The notes beneath the pieces were generated by a model. That model was not told the DNA's origin, ran no database searches, and saw nothing but the letters and a program-made list of their open reading frames with translations. Of a stretch of DNA of 64,000 nt, positions 46,243 through 57,769 are shown piece by piece (positions within the stretch are counted from its first letter, which is position 1; each line of letters opens with the position of its first letter). Made by a program: the position numbers and the translations under genes. Source of the stretch: Earliella scabrosa (taxonomy: Eukaryota > Basidiomycota > Agaricomycetes > Polyporales > Polyporaceae); NCBI GenBank assembly GCA_022605405.1, contig JABYQQ010000014.1:1116001-1180000 (forward strand), written 5' to 3'.

Positions 46243-48101
46243 TCAATCGACGAGGGTCACATCAGAATCGTAGCCGGTGGCGTTGTCAACTGCCCGCTCC
46301 TTGCCTTTGCCGCGGGGAGCGGACTCATTGTCGTCGCTGATCACGATGACCTTGTGGTCTTCCGGGGCGTGGTCGACCGCCCGCTGCTTCCCTTTGCGAC
46401 GCGCAGGCTGTCCGTCGTCGTCGCTGATCACGATGACCTCTTGGTCTTCCCGAGGAGGCACGCGTTCACGCTTGACACGCTTGGACACACGGGACGGCCC
46501 AGCAGAGCCTCGCGCACGCTTCTCGCCTCGGGCGGACACGTTGGCTTCCCGCACCTCGTTCTCCGTTCGCGGGGCGGGCTCTTCGTCGGAGTCGCCGGTC
46601 AGATCAAAGAATGACCGCACAGGCGGCGTCGAGCGCGAACTTCCAGTCCCAGCCGCAGCGTACAGCGTCGAGGACGATCCACCGGTCGCCGCGGTGATTC
46701 CGCGAACGCCGCGGGAGAAAGGCTTGGGGACGCTCGCTGGCAGCGAACGACGGGGACGGGCTTGTTGGGAAGGACCGGGGAGCTCGCCCTCGCCGGGATC
46801 AGCTCGGGGATCAGCATGGACGGTCGGCCGCGAGTGGATGGCGTTGTTGTCGATGGTGGCAGGCAGGGATGCTCGGGCGCGTGGACGCTTGCTCTCCGAG
46901 ACCGGCGTCGGGTTCACGTCAGGCACAGGTGCGGCACGAGCTCTCCTGGCGACCGGAGCGTCCTGCAGGCCGTCCTCAACGGGTGGCGCGCTGAGCGCGG
47001 GTATAGTGACAACGCCGCCATGCATGAAGGGAGGCAGCATATCGGCGACGGCCTGCTTGAGGCGCGGCATCACGGTCACATCAATACGCTTCATCACTAC
47101 TCCTTCGCCGACCCACAGCGTGTGCTCTTGTGACGCTGAGAACAATGGAGGGGTCCAGTTGTCCAGGATGGGAAGATACATTTGATACTTGCAGAGCTCG
47201 CTGCGGTCGCGCGCGGAAACGCCCATATGTTTGATGACTGAGTCCTGCCGCCAACGCCAGTAGACCTGGGATCCAATCTTGCGACCCTTGGTCACAATGC
47301 GCGTTGGACCAATGGCATTCTGCAGAGTGTGTCAGCATGGCGGGTGGCGAACGGTTCATCCAGACTTACCTTGATGAAGGCTAGCACGATGACGTCCACC
47401 TCCTCCTCCTGGGCAGTGGCCGGGGCGACGGTGCGACCAGCGGCTTGTCCAGATGCCATGGAGCAGTTGCCGCCCCGGATCCGAAGGGTCGAGCCTGCGC
47501 CCGACGAAGAGTCACCGACCATGGCCTTGACCCATTGAAGAAAGCCGGCCGTCGAGCGAACCTCGCTTCCAGCGCGCTGATGTCCTTGGGGCTTGCCACG
47601 TGCAGCAGAGCTGTTGGAGAGGTCGTCCAGAGAGAGGACCCGCTTCGGTTGCCCGCCCGCAGTGTGTGTCACCAGACACTTCAGCACGTCACCGGGCTGC
47701 CCGCCGTGCACCTGCGACACTATCCAGCAGGCGAACCAGAGGTCGCGATAGGGCTGGTACGGCATGTCGGAGAGTTCGGCCAGGAACGTGCGGAAGACGT
47801 CGGGCTTCAACTGCAGCGGATGGAGCTGCCCGTGGTGTTCGCACGGGGGAAGACCGTCACACTGGATATGCTCCAGGTCAGTCAACGTCGTCGCCGGGCA
47901 GTGAGGGGGTTCGCTCACCATTTCAAACAGCTTGCCAATCTGCTCGCGGGGTAGCGTCTCGCCGTAGTGAACGGACCAGCCGTGCGGACCATGGCCGCGC
48001 GGGCACACATGTGCAGCCGCGGCGAGTTGGTCGGAGGAGGGAAGATGTGCGTCCAACAGTGCTCGCACTCGGGGGTCCGCCTTCGTCGAGCCGGAGGCCA
48101 T
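46243..48101 (-). CDS. Uncharacterised protein with SUMO-interacting-like motifs, 602 aa
   Basis: Exons 48101-47370 and 47319-46243 with a 50-nt intron (GTAAGT...CTCTGCAG), phase 0, 603 codons including stop. The first ~240 residues hold a Cys/His-containing segment (HVCPRGHGPHGW, then CDGLPPCEHHGQLHPLQL) that might bind metal, and an aromatic stretch (YQPYRDLWFACWIVSQVHGG). Exon 2 starts with NAIGPTRIVTKGRKIGSQVY. The C-terminal half is disordered and basic, with three hydrophobic-acidic cores typical of SUMO-interacting motifs: FFDLTGDSDEE, EVIVISDDDG and KVIVISDDNES. Basic clusters (KRVKRER, RRKGKQR) suggest nuclear location. Family not recognised. The start codon chosen is the internal ATG (MASGSTKADPRV); an open frame continues upstream to 48302 but reads as low-complexity leader. 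Confidence 0.65.
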
Positions 48102-49064
48102 GGCCAGGCGATGTTTGCTGAGCAAGGACAAGAGGAAGAGGGAGAGGCGTAGGAGGTGAGACGGTAAGGAGCGACAACGCACAGACGATGAGTGTGATGG
48201 AGGTGGGCAAGAGCGAAAGACGTCGCGCGCTGAGGAAGGCCGTTGGGGGACTCGGCGTGACACTTGGGGATAGCGGGAAGGTCTTCTCCTTGGGGAGTTC
48301 ACAGGAAACCCTGGAACGTCGCCGAGTTTCGGGACCGTCCCAAGCGATGGGCGCCAGGTCCGTTGAAGGTTTGGTTGGAACTGGCGCTACGCGCTTCGTC
48401 GTCGGTAGGGTCGCCCGTTTACGCATCAATGAGCTCTGTGACGGTGAAGATTCTTGTGTGGACGATGGATCTGGCTGTGGCCCGCGTTCCAACAAGCGGC
48501 CCTCGGTCCTTCGGCCACGAGGCTAGCGAACGGAAGTATGGGTCACGGCATCACGATATCCTTCTCTGGGACTCGAAGTCGTCAGAGACGATGTATGCGA
48601 ACACGAAGTCGGCAAGTGATGCAGAGACCATGGACCCTCCGTTCGCCACGCCGCACATTGGCCTTCGCCTGGAGCAATGCAGGCAATCTTGCTCACCTCA
48701 GGCGATACTCTTTCACAGAGGTCGTCCAAAACCATTCCACCATGTGTCGCATGTCCATTGTCGTCCTTTCATCTGGCGCGGACCGAGAGTTACGAGTTGG
48801 CACCATGATTGTCTGTGTCGTAGCAGGGCAAAAACACCCTTGTCGTCCGACGCGCGAAGTGCGCTGGCAAGCGCGCGCGTCGGCGCAGCGGGCACAGCTT
48901 TGCGCATGCCGAGGCGGCAGCCAGCGCTCCCCTGCGTCGAACTTCTCACTGCAAACCACATCTAGATTGTGTAATCCAAGGTCCGTCCACCATTGGCATG
49001 ATAGACGCATCTGGGACACTCATGCCATGCGTTTGAAGCAGATACTCACACCCGCGCGATCGCA
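48102..49064. other. Intergenic, shared upstream region
   Basis: Separates the minus-strand 602-aa gene from the plus-strand split gene at 49065, so it probably holds both promoters. A long plus-strand frame here (48454-49638) overlaps the start of the next gene in another frame and is treated as chance. Confidence 0.4.
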
Positions 49065-50206
49065 ATGGACACTCAATTTGATATCCACACCATTATCAAT
49101 CCTACTGGTACGTCTGTGGCTCCCAGCGGCGTCATTGTCACCGGTTTCTGTAGCTGAAGTTTGGGACACCCAGCTACCAAGCTCACGTTCTGTGATGGAC
49201 AGGTTGGAGCACTCTGCTCAGACGCTAGCGTGCTGGTCACTACGCCCAACGCCGACTACATCCCGGAGATCACCGATGGCTTCGTCACCGTCCAGTTGCG
49301 CGCGGATTGTCTGTACGCCCACACCGATCCTCTATTATGGCCGCAGATCCACACGGAGAAGTATCCCTACCTCGCGGCTGTCCCCAAAACGCGGACTCCC
49401 CCTCAGGCTCACTGGGTCATGTGGAGCATGCCTACCCTCGCAAACTTTCTCCCTCTCACCGGCACGCCTGTCAAGGGGTTTGGTAACCTCTCCCCATCTT
49501 TCCTGTCTCCCTTGCAGAGTGAGGTGGCTGAAATGTCCACGCGGGTCCGCGCGCACCTCCTATCTCATCCCCCGTCCGCGCAACGCGAGCAGTTGCGATG
49601 GCACGAGCTTGCCATGCGCCAAGCTCTTTCACGACTAAGACACCTCCCCGCCACGTTCGACGACCAGCGCCTCCAGGTCAAGGAGCTGCAACGACACTGG
49701 ATCATGGCCCACGCTTTCCTCGAGTACCACCAACGCATGCGCGCCGTTGCCGTGGACGACCTCCCACCGCAATATGATCCTATGGCGGTGGGCGCGTGGT
49801 CCTCCAATCCTGCAGTGGTGCAACGCCTCCTTCTGGCCGGTCTACCCGTGTGGTTTGTGCGATCGCCACAGAAGGTGGACACCACCCATGTCCGCATCCT
49901 CCGCGAGGTACAGCCGTCTCTACCGCAGTGCTCCGTCACTCCCTTCCGTGGCCTTTCACCGGCTTACAGGGGCCTGGCGGGCGAACGCCATCTCGACATC
50001 ATGTTCCAAGGCGCAGCGACTTATCACGACCTCGGCGAGAACCAGAGCGTCCGCGCTAGCGCGGTTGAACTCTTCTGTGCGCCCGTCCCCGAGCGTAAAG
50101 TGGCCATCTCAAGCACAGCGACGTCTCCGTCGACGGGCACGCGCGCGTCAGGCGCTGTTCGCACCCATGCCGTTCACGCGTCTCGCGTTCGCGGGTCCAA
50201 TGGCCG
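49065..50206 (+). pseudogene. 5' part of a gene split by foldback element 2
   Basis: Exons 49065-49107 and 49174-50206 with a 66-nt intron (GTACGT...CACCCAG). The protein (MDTQFDIHTIINPTATKLTF, then SVLVTTPNADYIPEITDGFV) is collinear with the intact minus-strand paralogue at 58816-60936 (LVTASPNAEYVPQVVQGIVE) through SPAYRGLAGERHLDIMFQ. Reading is interrupted at the octamer AATGGCCG (50199-50206), the left target duplication. Beyond it the frame enters the element and stops within about 15 codons. The remaining third is at 57762-58777. Function of the family is unknown to me. The start exon matches the position and phase of the first intron in the paralogue. Confidence 0.75.
50199..50206. repeat. 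Target-site duplication of foldback element 2, left copy
   Basis: AATGGCCG, repeated in direct orientation at 57762-57769 on the far side of the 7.55-kb palindrome. Confidence 0.75.
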
Positions 50207-50299
50207 AGCCCATTCAGTCAACTTCCCCATGATCATTGCCCAAAAACCTTGACACTTGCCCACGATCATGGACCAGTGACCACCGGCTGACGATCAAAG

Positions 50300-51715
50300 T
50301 AAGCCACAGTAGTGGAGCAGCTGATCGCTGTCCATGGGTGCCATAGTCATGCAGCAGTTGCTGGGTGGCCGTGTGCCCAGGTTAAATGACTGGTTAGGAG
50401 TGGTACATCAGCTGGTGACTGATGTGTCCATAAATATATGTCAGCTGATCCCTCATCGTGCAACTGCTCACAGGACATTGCCATGGTTGTGTGTCAGCTG
50501 ATCGACTGATGTGTCCATAGATATATGTCAGCTGATCCCTTGTCGCGCGACTGGCCATGGGATATTGCCACAATGATGTGTCAGCTGATTGATTGTCACG
50601 CAACTGCCCACAGGACATTGCCATGGTAGTGCGTCAGCTGATCGCTCATCGTGTGACTGTCCACAGAACATTGCCATGGTCATGCGTCAGCTGATCAGTC
50701 GTCGTGCAACTGGTCCTAGAATGTTGCCATGGTGGTGCGTCAGCTGATCGCTTGCTGCGCGAGTGGCCACAGGACATTGCCATGGTTGTGCATCAGCTGA
50801 TCGGTCATCATGCAACTGCCCACAGGATGTTGCCACAATGATGTGTCAGCTGATCACTCGTCGCACAACTGTCCACAGGACGTTGCCATGGCCATGCGTC
50901 AGCTGACCGCTCGTCGCACGACTGTTCACGGGATGTTGCCATGGCTGTGCGTCAGCTGATCGCTCGTCGCACGAGTGTTCACGGGACGTTGCCATGGTCA
51001 TGCGTCAGCTGATCGCTCGTTGTGCAACTGCCCACAGAACGTTGCCATGGTCATGCGTCAGCTGATCGCTCATGGCGCAATTGTCCACAGGACGTTGCCA
51101 CAATGATGCGTCAGCTGATCACTCGTCGCACGACTGTTCACGGGACGTTGCCATGGCTGTGCGTCAGCTGATCGCTCATCGTGCGACTGTCCACAGGACG
51201 TTGCCATGGCCATGCGTCAGCTGATCCGTTGTGCAACTGCCCACAGAACGTTGCCATGGTCGTGAGTCAGCTGATCGCTTGTCGCACGACTGTCCACAGA
51301 ACGTTGCCATGGTCATGCGTCAGCTGATCGCTCATGGCACAATTGTCCACAGGACGTTGCCACAATGATGCGTCAGCTGATCACTCGTCGCACAACTGTC
51401 CACAGAACATTGCCATGGCCATGCGTCAGCTGACCGCTTGTTGCACGACTGTTCACGGGACGTTGCCATGGCTGTGCGTCAGCTGATCTCTCGTCGCACG
51501 AGTGTTCACGGGACGTTGCCATGGTCATGCGTCAGCTGATCGCTCGTTGTGCAACTGCCCACAGAACGTTGCCATGGTCGTGCGTCAGCTGATCGCTTGT
51601 CGCACGACTGTCCACAGAACGTTGCCATGGTCATGCGTCAGCTGATCGCTTGTCCCACGACTGGTCATCTTCATGTTCATCCATCAGGTGATCACTGGTC
51701 ACATGACCCACCATA
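50300..51715. repeat. Tandem array in the left arm of element 2
   Basis: Roughly 25 units of about 50-53 bp, each with GCGTCAGCTGATCGCTCGT, a CACGACTGTCCACAG or CAACTGCCCACAG segment and a GTTGCCATGG block. Every unit has a CAGCTG palindrome, with point differences between units. Confidence 0.85.
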
Positions 51716-51969
51716 GGATGTTGCCATAGTGGTGCATCAGCGTATTTTTGATCGTGCCCACTTTTCATAGTATCTCAGTACCTAACTCCGGATTCAGAAA
51801 AACTCAGAAATCGTAAGAGAGACTCTCACAATAGTTTCATTCAGTCACCAATTCATCTGCTTCTCAATCTGTAAGAGTGCTCACTATACTGCAGAGATAC
51901 TAGATGGTACAGCATATATATGTATATGATACAGGTGTCTCTTTCTATGGGCAATGCAACCAATACTAA

Positions 51970-52420
51970 TGTGCCCGACATTATTGAACAATCTCCTCTG
52001 CATGTGAAACATGGGTGAGGCTGGCCTTAACCTCAACTACATTATGCATATATATGTACAAAAGTGGAATGTGGCCAACAGAGAATGTGCCCGACATTAC
52101 TGAACATACTTGTCCACATGGGCAACACAGAACAAGCTGGCCTCAATCTCAACCACAATATGCAATGCAAAACAACAAATCTGTGCCCGACAATTTTGAA
52201 CAATATCATCCATATGTGGAGGACAGAACATGCTGGCCTCAATCCCAACCACATTATATAGATGCATCTTTCTAAGTGCAATGCAACCAAAAGAGAATGT
52301 GCCCGACATTATTGGACAATCTCATACATGTGCAGCACACAGTAATGTTATATAGATGTCCCTTTAAAAGTGTAATGCAGCCAGATAGATGTGCCCGACA
52401 TTATTGTCACAACTTGGAAT
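51970..52420. repeat. Dispersed GTGCCCGACATTATTG repeats, left arm
   Basis: The motif GTGCCCGACATTATTGAACA or a close variant recurs near 51971, 52087, 52183, 52300 and 52392 at about 100-bp spacing. Inverted copies occur at the mirrored positions in the right arm (about 55880-56320). Confidence 0.8.
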
Positions 52421-55400
52421 TTGTGAAAATCTGTGGAATATATATGTCTGGTGTTATTGAACCAATGTTGTCATAACAACAACTAGTATTGATTCAGAAG
52501 TCTTTCATAGGTGACAAAACTCTACCAAAACATGTATTTGTGAATTGCAGCCCGACATTACTTTGGATCCAGACATATCATGCAGCGTAATTGATCTCTG
52601 TGAACTATGGCCATGGGTAAACACTGAGCTAACCATATCTTTCATTGAGGCAGCAATCACAATTTACAAGAATGCTTAAGAAAGTTCACAAGCCAGAGGC
52701 AGAGCTTAAAGTCGGGCACACAATATACTGTGAGCAGTGTTCTTGATCTAGCTGTACCAGATTGCAATCATTATCTGCTGCATATAGAATGATGCAGGTT
52801 TTTACCTATATCATTCTATGCCATGGCTATGTCTTGCTACAGAAGTCTATCCTCTTGGAGTTCATTATGTCGGGCATATTGTGATGGTCAGTGTGCATCA
52901 AGTGAATTCAATGGCTAAGAAGAATAAACAAGTGAATATATGATCCAAACAGCGAATCCTCCCAGGCACTATGACCCCTGTAGTGTCAAGATTTGTATTA
53001 CAAACCACCACAGATGTGGTCCAAATGTTGCGTAGTTTCTGGCTGTTCCGTACATTCATTATAAGATCTGCCTATAATCTAGATCATATCACTAATGGCA
53101 CAGAAGCTTACCTAATGACTTGGGCGCTTTTTTGACATCCAAATGCAGTAATCACTGCTGGGGGGGGGGTTACTGACCTGATCTATAGCTCCATCAGTAT
53201 TGCACCTATTCCCATGTATGTAGATGCAATAGATGTGCAATTTTATACTCTATTAGATGGTGCAATGCTGCAAAAAATGATCATCTGATGGAACAGCCAT
53301 GCCTTCAATACTCTAGCAGCCCTCTAGCCAGGGATATCTCTTGCTCTGCTCTAGGATAACATGGGCATCTATGCTCATGAGCAAAATACCATCATATAGG
53401 GATATCCTAGAGCTACTGAACGCATTTTTGTTCAGTGTGTTACATGCAGTATTGATGAAGATATGATGTATTTCATTTTCGCAAAAAGTGGCCACTTTGT
53501 TTGGTCCATTACTTGGGTACTCCTGGGTGCCCTACCATGCCGTTACCACCACTGTGTAGAGATTAAGAAGGGCTTTCCAACGGTATATTATACATCCCAA
53601 ACCATCCATCTCCACCCACCCTCTCCTCCTGACCCCCTTCCCATCAATCTCCTCATATATCCCTTCAGGGGCATCGGATCAACTCGCAACTTTAGAAATA
53701 TATACTACACATATATTGCAGTCTGTTTTTAGGACATGACATGCCACAGTTGCCTACACTGTTCCAGTCATAGCAAACAATTCTCTGCATGCACATTGGT
53801 TGTTTCCCCTATATCTCAGCAACCAGATCATCAATAAGCATGCAGTCTTTTGCAGTCTTTTCATATATTATAGCACCACTTACATACCCATTTTTTGCTC
53901 CCAGAGATGTGTGGATCTGTCTGCATAATCCTATCAGTGGTGAACAGAGATAACCACTTGGTATTAGATCTAGTGTGATTTACATCTCCATAGGTTCAGA
54001 TAGAGATCTCCTAAGTGCCCTGTATTGAATGCAAAAAAAATCACGGAAAACGGTGCAGTACTTGTGGTGATATGGCAAAAGATGTGCCAGAAGGCAGTTA
54101 TGTGAATAGTGCAGCTGCATGTGCTGTGCAGAGTTCATGAAAGGCCATCCAGCACATCTTTTGCCATATCACCACAAGTACTCAACCATTTTCCATAATT
54201 CTTTTTGCATTCAATGCAGAGCCTTTATGAGACCTCTATCTGAAGATGTGGGGGTGTATGGCACACTAGATCTAGTACCAAGTGGTTATCTCTGTTCACC
54301 ACTGATAGCATTGTGCATATAGATCCACACATTTCTGGGGAATAAAAGCTGGTACAGATATAGCTCCATCATATATTGACAGACTGCAACAAACTGCATG
54401 TCAATTGGTGATCTGGTTGCTGAGATATAGGGGGAATATCCAATGTGCATGCAGAATATTGTTTGCTATGACTGGAAAGGTGTAGACAGCTATGGCATGT
54501 AGTATTCAAATAGCAGACTGTACTATGAATCTAGTTTATACACGGAAAATTTCAAGCTGATCCAATGCCTCTAAGGGAATATATAAGGGGATTGATGGGA
54601 AGGGGGTCAGGAGGAGAGGGTGGGTGGAGGTGGATGGTTTGGGGTGTATGATATACCGTTGGAAAGCTCTGCTTAATCCCTACACAATGGTAGTAAAGGC
54701 ATTGTGTGGTACCCAGGGGTACCCAAGTAATGGACCAGACAAAGTGACCACTTTTTGCGAAAACAAAATACATCATCTCTCCATCAATACTGCATGAATC
54801 CCATCACAGGAAACTGTGTTCAGAAGCTCTATAATGTATCTATACAATGGTATAATTTTCATAATGATTTTCTCCCTGGTTCCCCCATCAAAGGGCAAAG
54901 GGGGCTCTCTGCCTAAGGGGTTACCAGAATGTATGCAGTATTGCTACCCAATCAGAGCACACATATATGGATACATTCCACCATTCAATGGAGCTTAGTG
55001 ATGCAAAGCTATTGCAACCACACACTTGTGAATATGTGCAGAATTGAGAGGGTTACAGGCTATCCAAATAATGTCGGGCATGAGACATATGCAGTGGTAT
55101 ATATATCACCCCAAGCACTCAGAGTTCATCTGACTACTGTATAGACATCCAATACAGCTGAGCTTCAAACAGTTGTAAAGAATATTGAACATAACAGCAT
55201 CATTCAATGCAATCAAGGGATACAGTGAAGTCATCAAAAATTGCAGCATTGTTGGCTGTATAGAGACTTACCAGACCAATAGAGAGGAAGCACCAAAACC
55301 ATGTGAGGATACTGCCTGGGAGGATTTGCTGTGTCTGGATCATATATTCACTTGTTTATTCTTCTTAGCCATTGAATTCACTTGATGCACACTGACCATC

Positions 55401-56564
55401 ACAATATGCCCGACATAATGAACTCCAAGAGGATAGACTTCTGTAGCAAGACATAGCCATGGCATAGAATGATATAGGTAAAAACCTGCATCATTCTATA
55501 TGCAGCAGATAATGATTGCAATCTGGTACAGCTAGATCAAGAACACTGCTCACAGTATATTGTGTGCCCGACTTTAAGCTCTGCCTCTGGCTTGTGAACT
55601 TTCTTAAGCATTCTTGTAAATTGTGATTGCTGCCTCAATGAAAGATATGGTTAGCTCAGTGTTTACCCATGGCCATAGTTCACAGAGATCAATTACGCTG
55701 CATGATATGTCTGGATCCAAAGTAATGTCGGGCTGCAATTCACAAATACATGTTTTGGTAGAGTTTTGTCACCTATGAAAGACTTCTGAATCAATACTAG
55801 TTGTTGTTATGACAACATTGGTTCAATAACACCAGACATATATATTCCACAGATTTTCACAAATTCCAAGTTGTGACAATAATGTCGGGCACATCTATCT
55901 GGCTGCATTACACTTTTAAAGGGACATCTATATAACATTACTGTGTGCTGCACATGTATGAGATTGTCCAATAATGTCGGGCACATTCTCTTTTGGTTGC
56001 ATTGCACTTAGAAAGATGCATCTATATAATGTGGTTGGGATTGAGGCCAGCATGTTCTGTCCTCCACATATGGATGATATTGTTCAAAATTGTCGGGCAC
56101 AGATTTGTTGTTTTGCATTGCATATTGTGGTTGAGATTGAGGCCAGCTTGTTCTGTGTTGCCCATGTGGACAAGTATGTTCAGTAATGTCGGGCACATTC
56201 TCTGTTGGCCACATTCCACTTTTGTACATATATATGCATAATGTAGTTGAGGTTAAGGCCAGCCTCACCCATGTTTCACATGCAGAGGAGATTGTTCAAT
56301 AATGTCGGGCACATTAGTATTGGTTGCATTGCCCATAGAAAGAGACACCTGTATCATATACATATATATGCTGTACCATCTAGTATCTCTGCAGTATAGT
56401 GAGCACTCTTACAGATTGAGAAGCAGATGAATTGGTGACTGAATGAAACTATTGTGAGAGTCTCTCTTACGATTTCTGAGTTTTTCTGAATCCGGAGTTA
56501 GGTACTGAGATACTATGAAAAGTGGGCACGATCAAAAATACGCTGATGCACCACTATGGCAACA

Positions 56565-57410
56565 TCCTATGGTGGGTCATGTGACCAGTGATCACCTGAT
56601 GGATGAACATGAAGATGACCAGTCGTGGGACAAGCGATCAGCTGACGCATGACCATGGCAACGTTCTGTGGACAGTCGTGCGACAAGCGATCAGCTGACG
56701 CATGACCATGGCAACGTTCTGTGGGCAGTTGCACAACGAGCGATCAGCTGACGCATGACCATGGCAACGCCCCGTGAACACTCGTGCGACGAGAGATCAG
56801 CTGACGCACAGCCATGGCAACGTCCCGTGAACAGTCGTGCAACAAGCGGTCAGCTGACGCATGGCCATGGCAATGTTCTGTGGACAGTTGTGCGACGAGT
56901 GATCAGCTGACGCATCATTGTGGCAACGTCCTGTGGACAATTGTGCCATGAGCGATCAGCTGACGCATGACCATGGCAACGTTCTGTGGACAGTCGTGCG
57001 ACAAGCGATCAGCTGACGCATGACCATGGCAACATCCTGTGGACAGTCGCACGACGAGCGATCAGCTGACGCATGGCCATGGCAATGTTCTGTGGACAGT
57101 TGTGCGACGAGCGATCAGCTGACACATCATTGTGGCAATGTTCTGTGGACAATTGTGCCATGAGCGATCAGCTGACACATCATTGTGGCAACGTCCTGTG
57201 GACAATTGCGCCATGAGCGATCAGCTGACTCATGACCATGGCAACGTCCTGTGGACAGTTGCATGACGAGCGATCAGCTGACGCACAGCCATGGCAATGT
57301 TCTGTGGGCAGTTGTGCGAAGAGTGATCAGCTGACGCATCATTGTGGCAACGCCCCGTGGACAGTCGCGCGACGAGCGATCAGCTGACGCATCATTGTGG
57401 ACCAACCACC
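56565..57410. repeat. Tandem array in the right arm of element 2
   Basis: Inverted counterpart of the array at 50300-51715 with the unit CGATCAGCTGACGCATGACC plus ATGGCAACGT and TGTGGACAGT segments. It holds only about 15 units, so array length differs between arms. Confidence 0.85.
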
Positions 57411-57761
57411 AACAAGCTGATCCATGATGGTGAGCACTTTTTCTTTCTGCCATGATCAGCTGACACACAACCCTGGATGCCATGTGTTGATCAACTGACA
57501 CATCTCCATGGGTCCTGTGATGTTGCGTCTGAGCACCGCTCACACCCATACTCCAGTCTGTCACCTCACAGACCACTCATTTCAACCAGGTGCATAGCCC
57601 CACAGCAACTGACATACGCTTATGGGTCTCACCCATGGCGATCAGCTGTTCTACTACCATGGCTTACTTTGCACATCAGCTGGTGGTCACTGGTCCATGA
57701 TAGTGGGCAAGTGTCAAAGTTTTTGGGCAATGATCATGGGTACCATCTACTGAGTTATGTG

Positions 57762-57769
57762 AATGGCCG
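57762..57769. repeat. Target-site duplication of foldback element 2, right copy
   Basis: AATGGCCG, the second copy of the octamer at 50199-50206. Confidence 0.75.

Larger units (their letters stand above)
50207..57761. mobile_element. Foldback element 2: 7.55-kb giant palindrome inside a gene
   Basis: Strong inverted symmetry starts at CCCATGATCATTGCCC (50226 on the left; ending at 57740 on the right) and continues inward to a centre near 54.0-54.1 kb. The outermost ~20 bp align more weakly (shared TCAGT). The ends are set by the 8-bp direct repeat AATGGCCG. Conceptual removal of element plus one repeat copy restores a 676-aa frame with correct splice phase. The outer arms have tandem arrays, then AT-rich sequence with GTGCCCGACATTATTG repeats, nearly identical between arms to about 52.97/55.3 kb. 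The inner core is a more diverged inverted repeat. There is no transposase; mirrored short frames such as 52015 (+)/56268 (-) are symmetry artefacts. It is non-autonomous. Confidence 0.85.

Noticed and set aside
48454..49638. 394-aa plus-strand open frame
   Set aside because: Overlaps the start of the split gene in another frame; the other frame is conserved with the intact paralogue, this one is not.
50300..51715. CRISPR-like array
   Set aside because: Repeat units abut with no unique spacers, lie in a eukaryotic foldback element and are mirrored in the other arm.
52015..56268. Identical 65-86 aa frames on opposite strands in element 2
   Set aside because: Products of palindrome symmetry; no start context, domain or codon bias.
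50226..57740. Element ends placed at the start of strong symmetry (CCCATGATCATTGCCC)
   Set aside because: No direct repeat flanks those positions; the AATGGCCG repeat 19-21 bp further out restores the reading frame exactly.
35447..57769. Palindromes as assembly artefacts
   Set aside because: Each has distinct flanks with short direct repeats, unequal arrays in its two arms and, for element 2, a disrupted gene that closes exactly; an artefact would not produce these.
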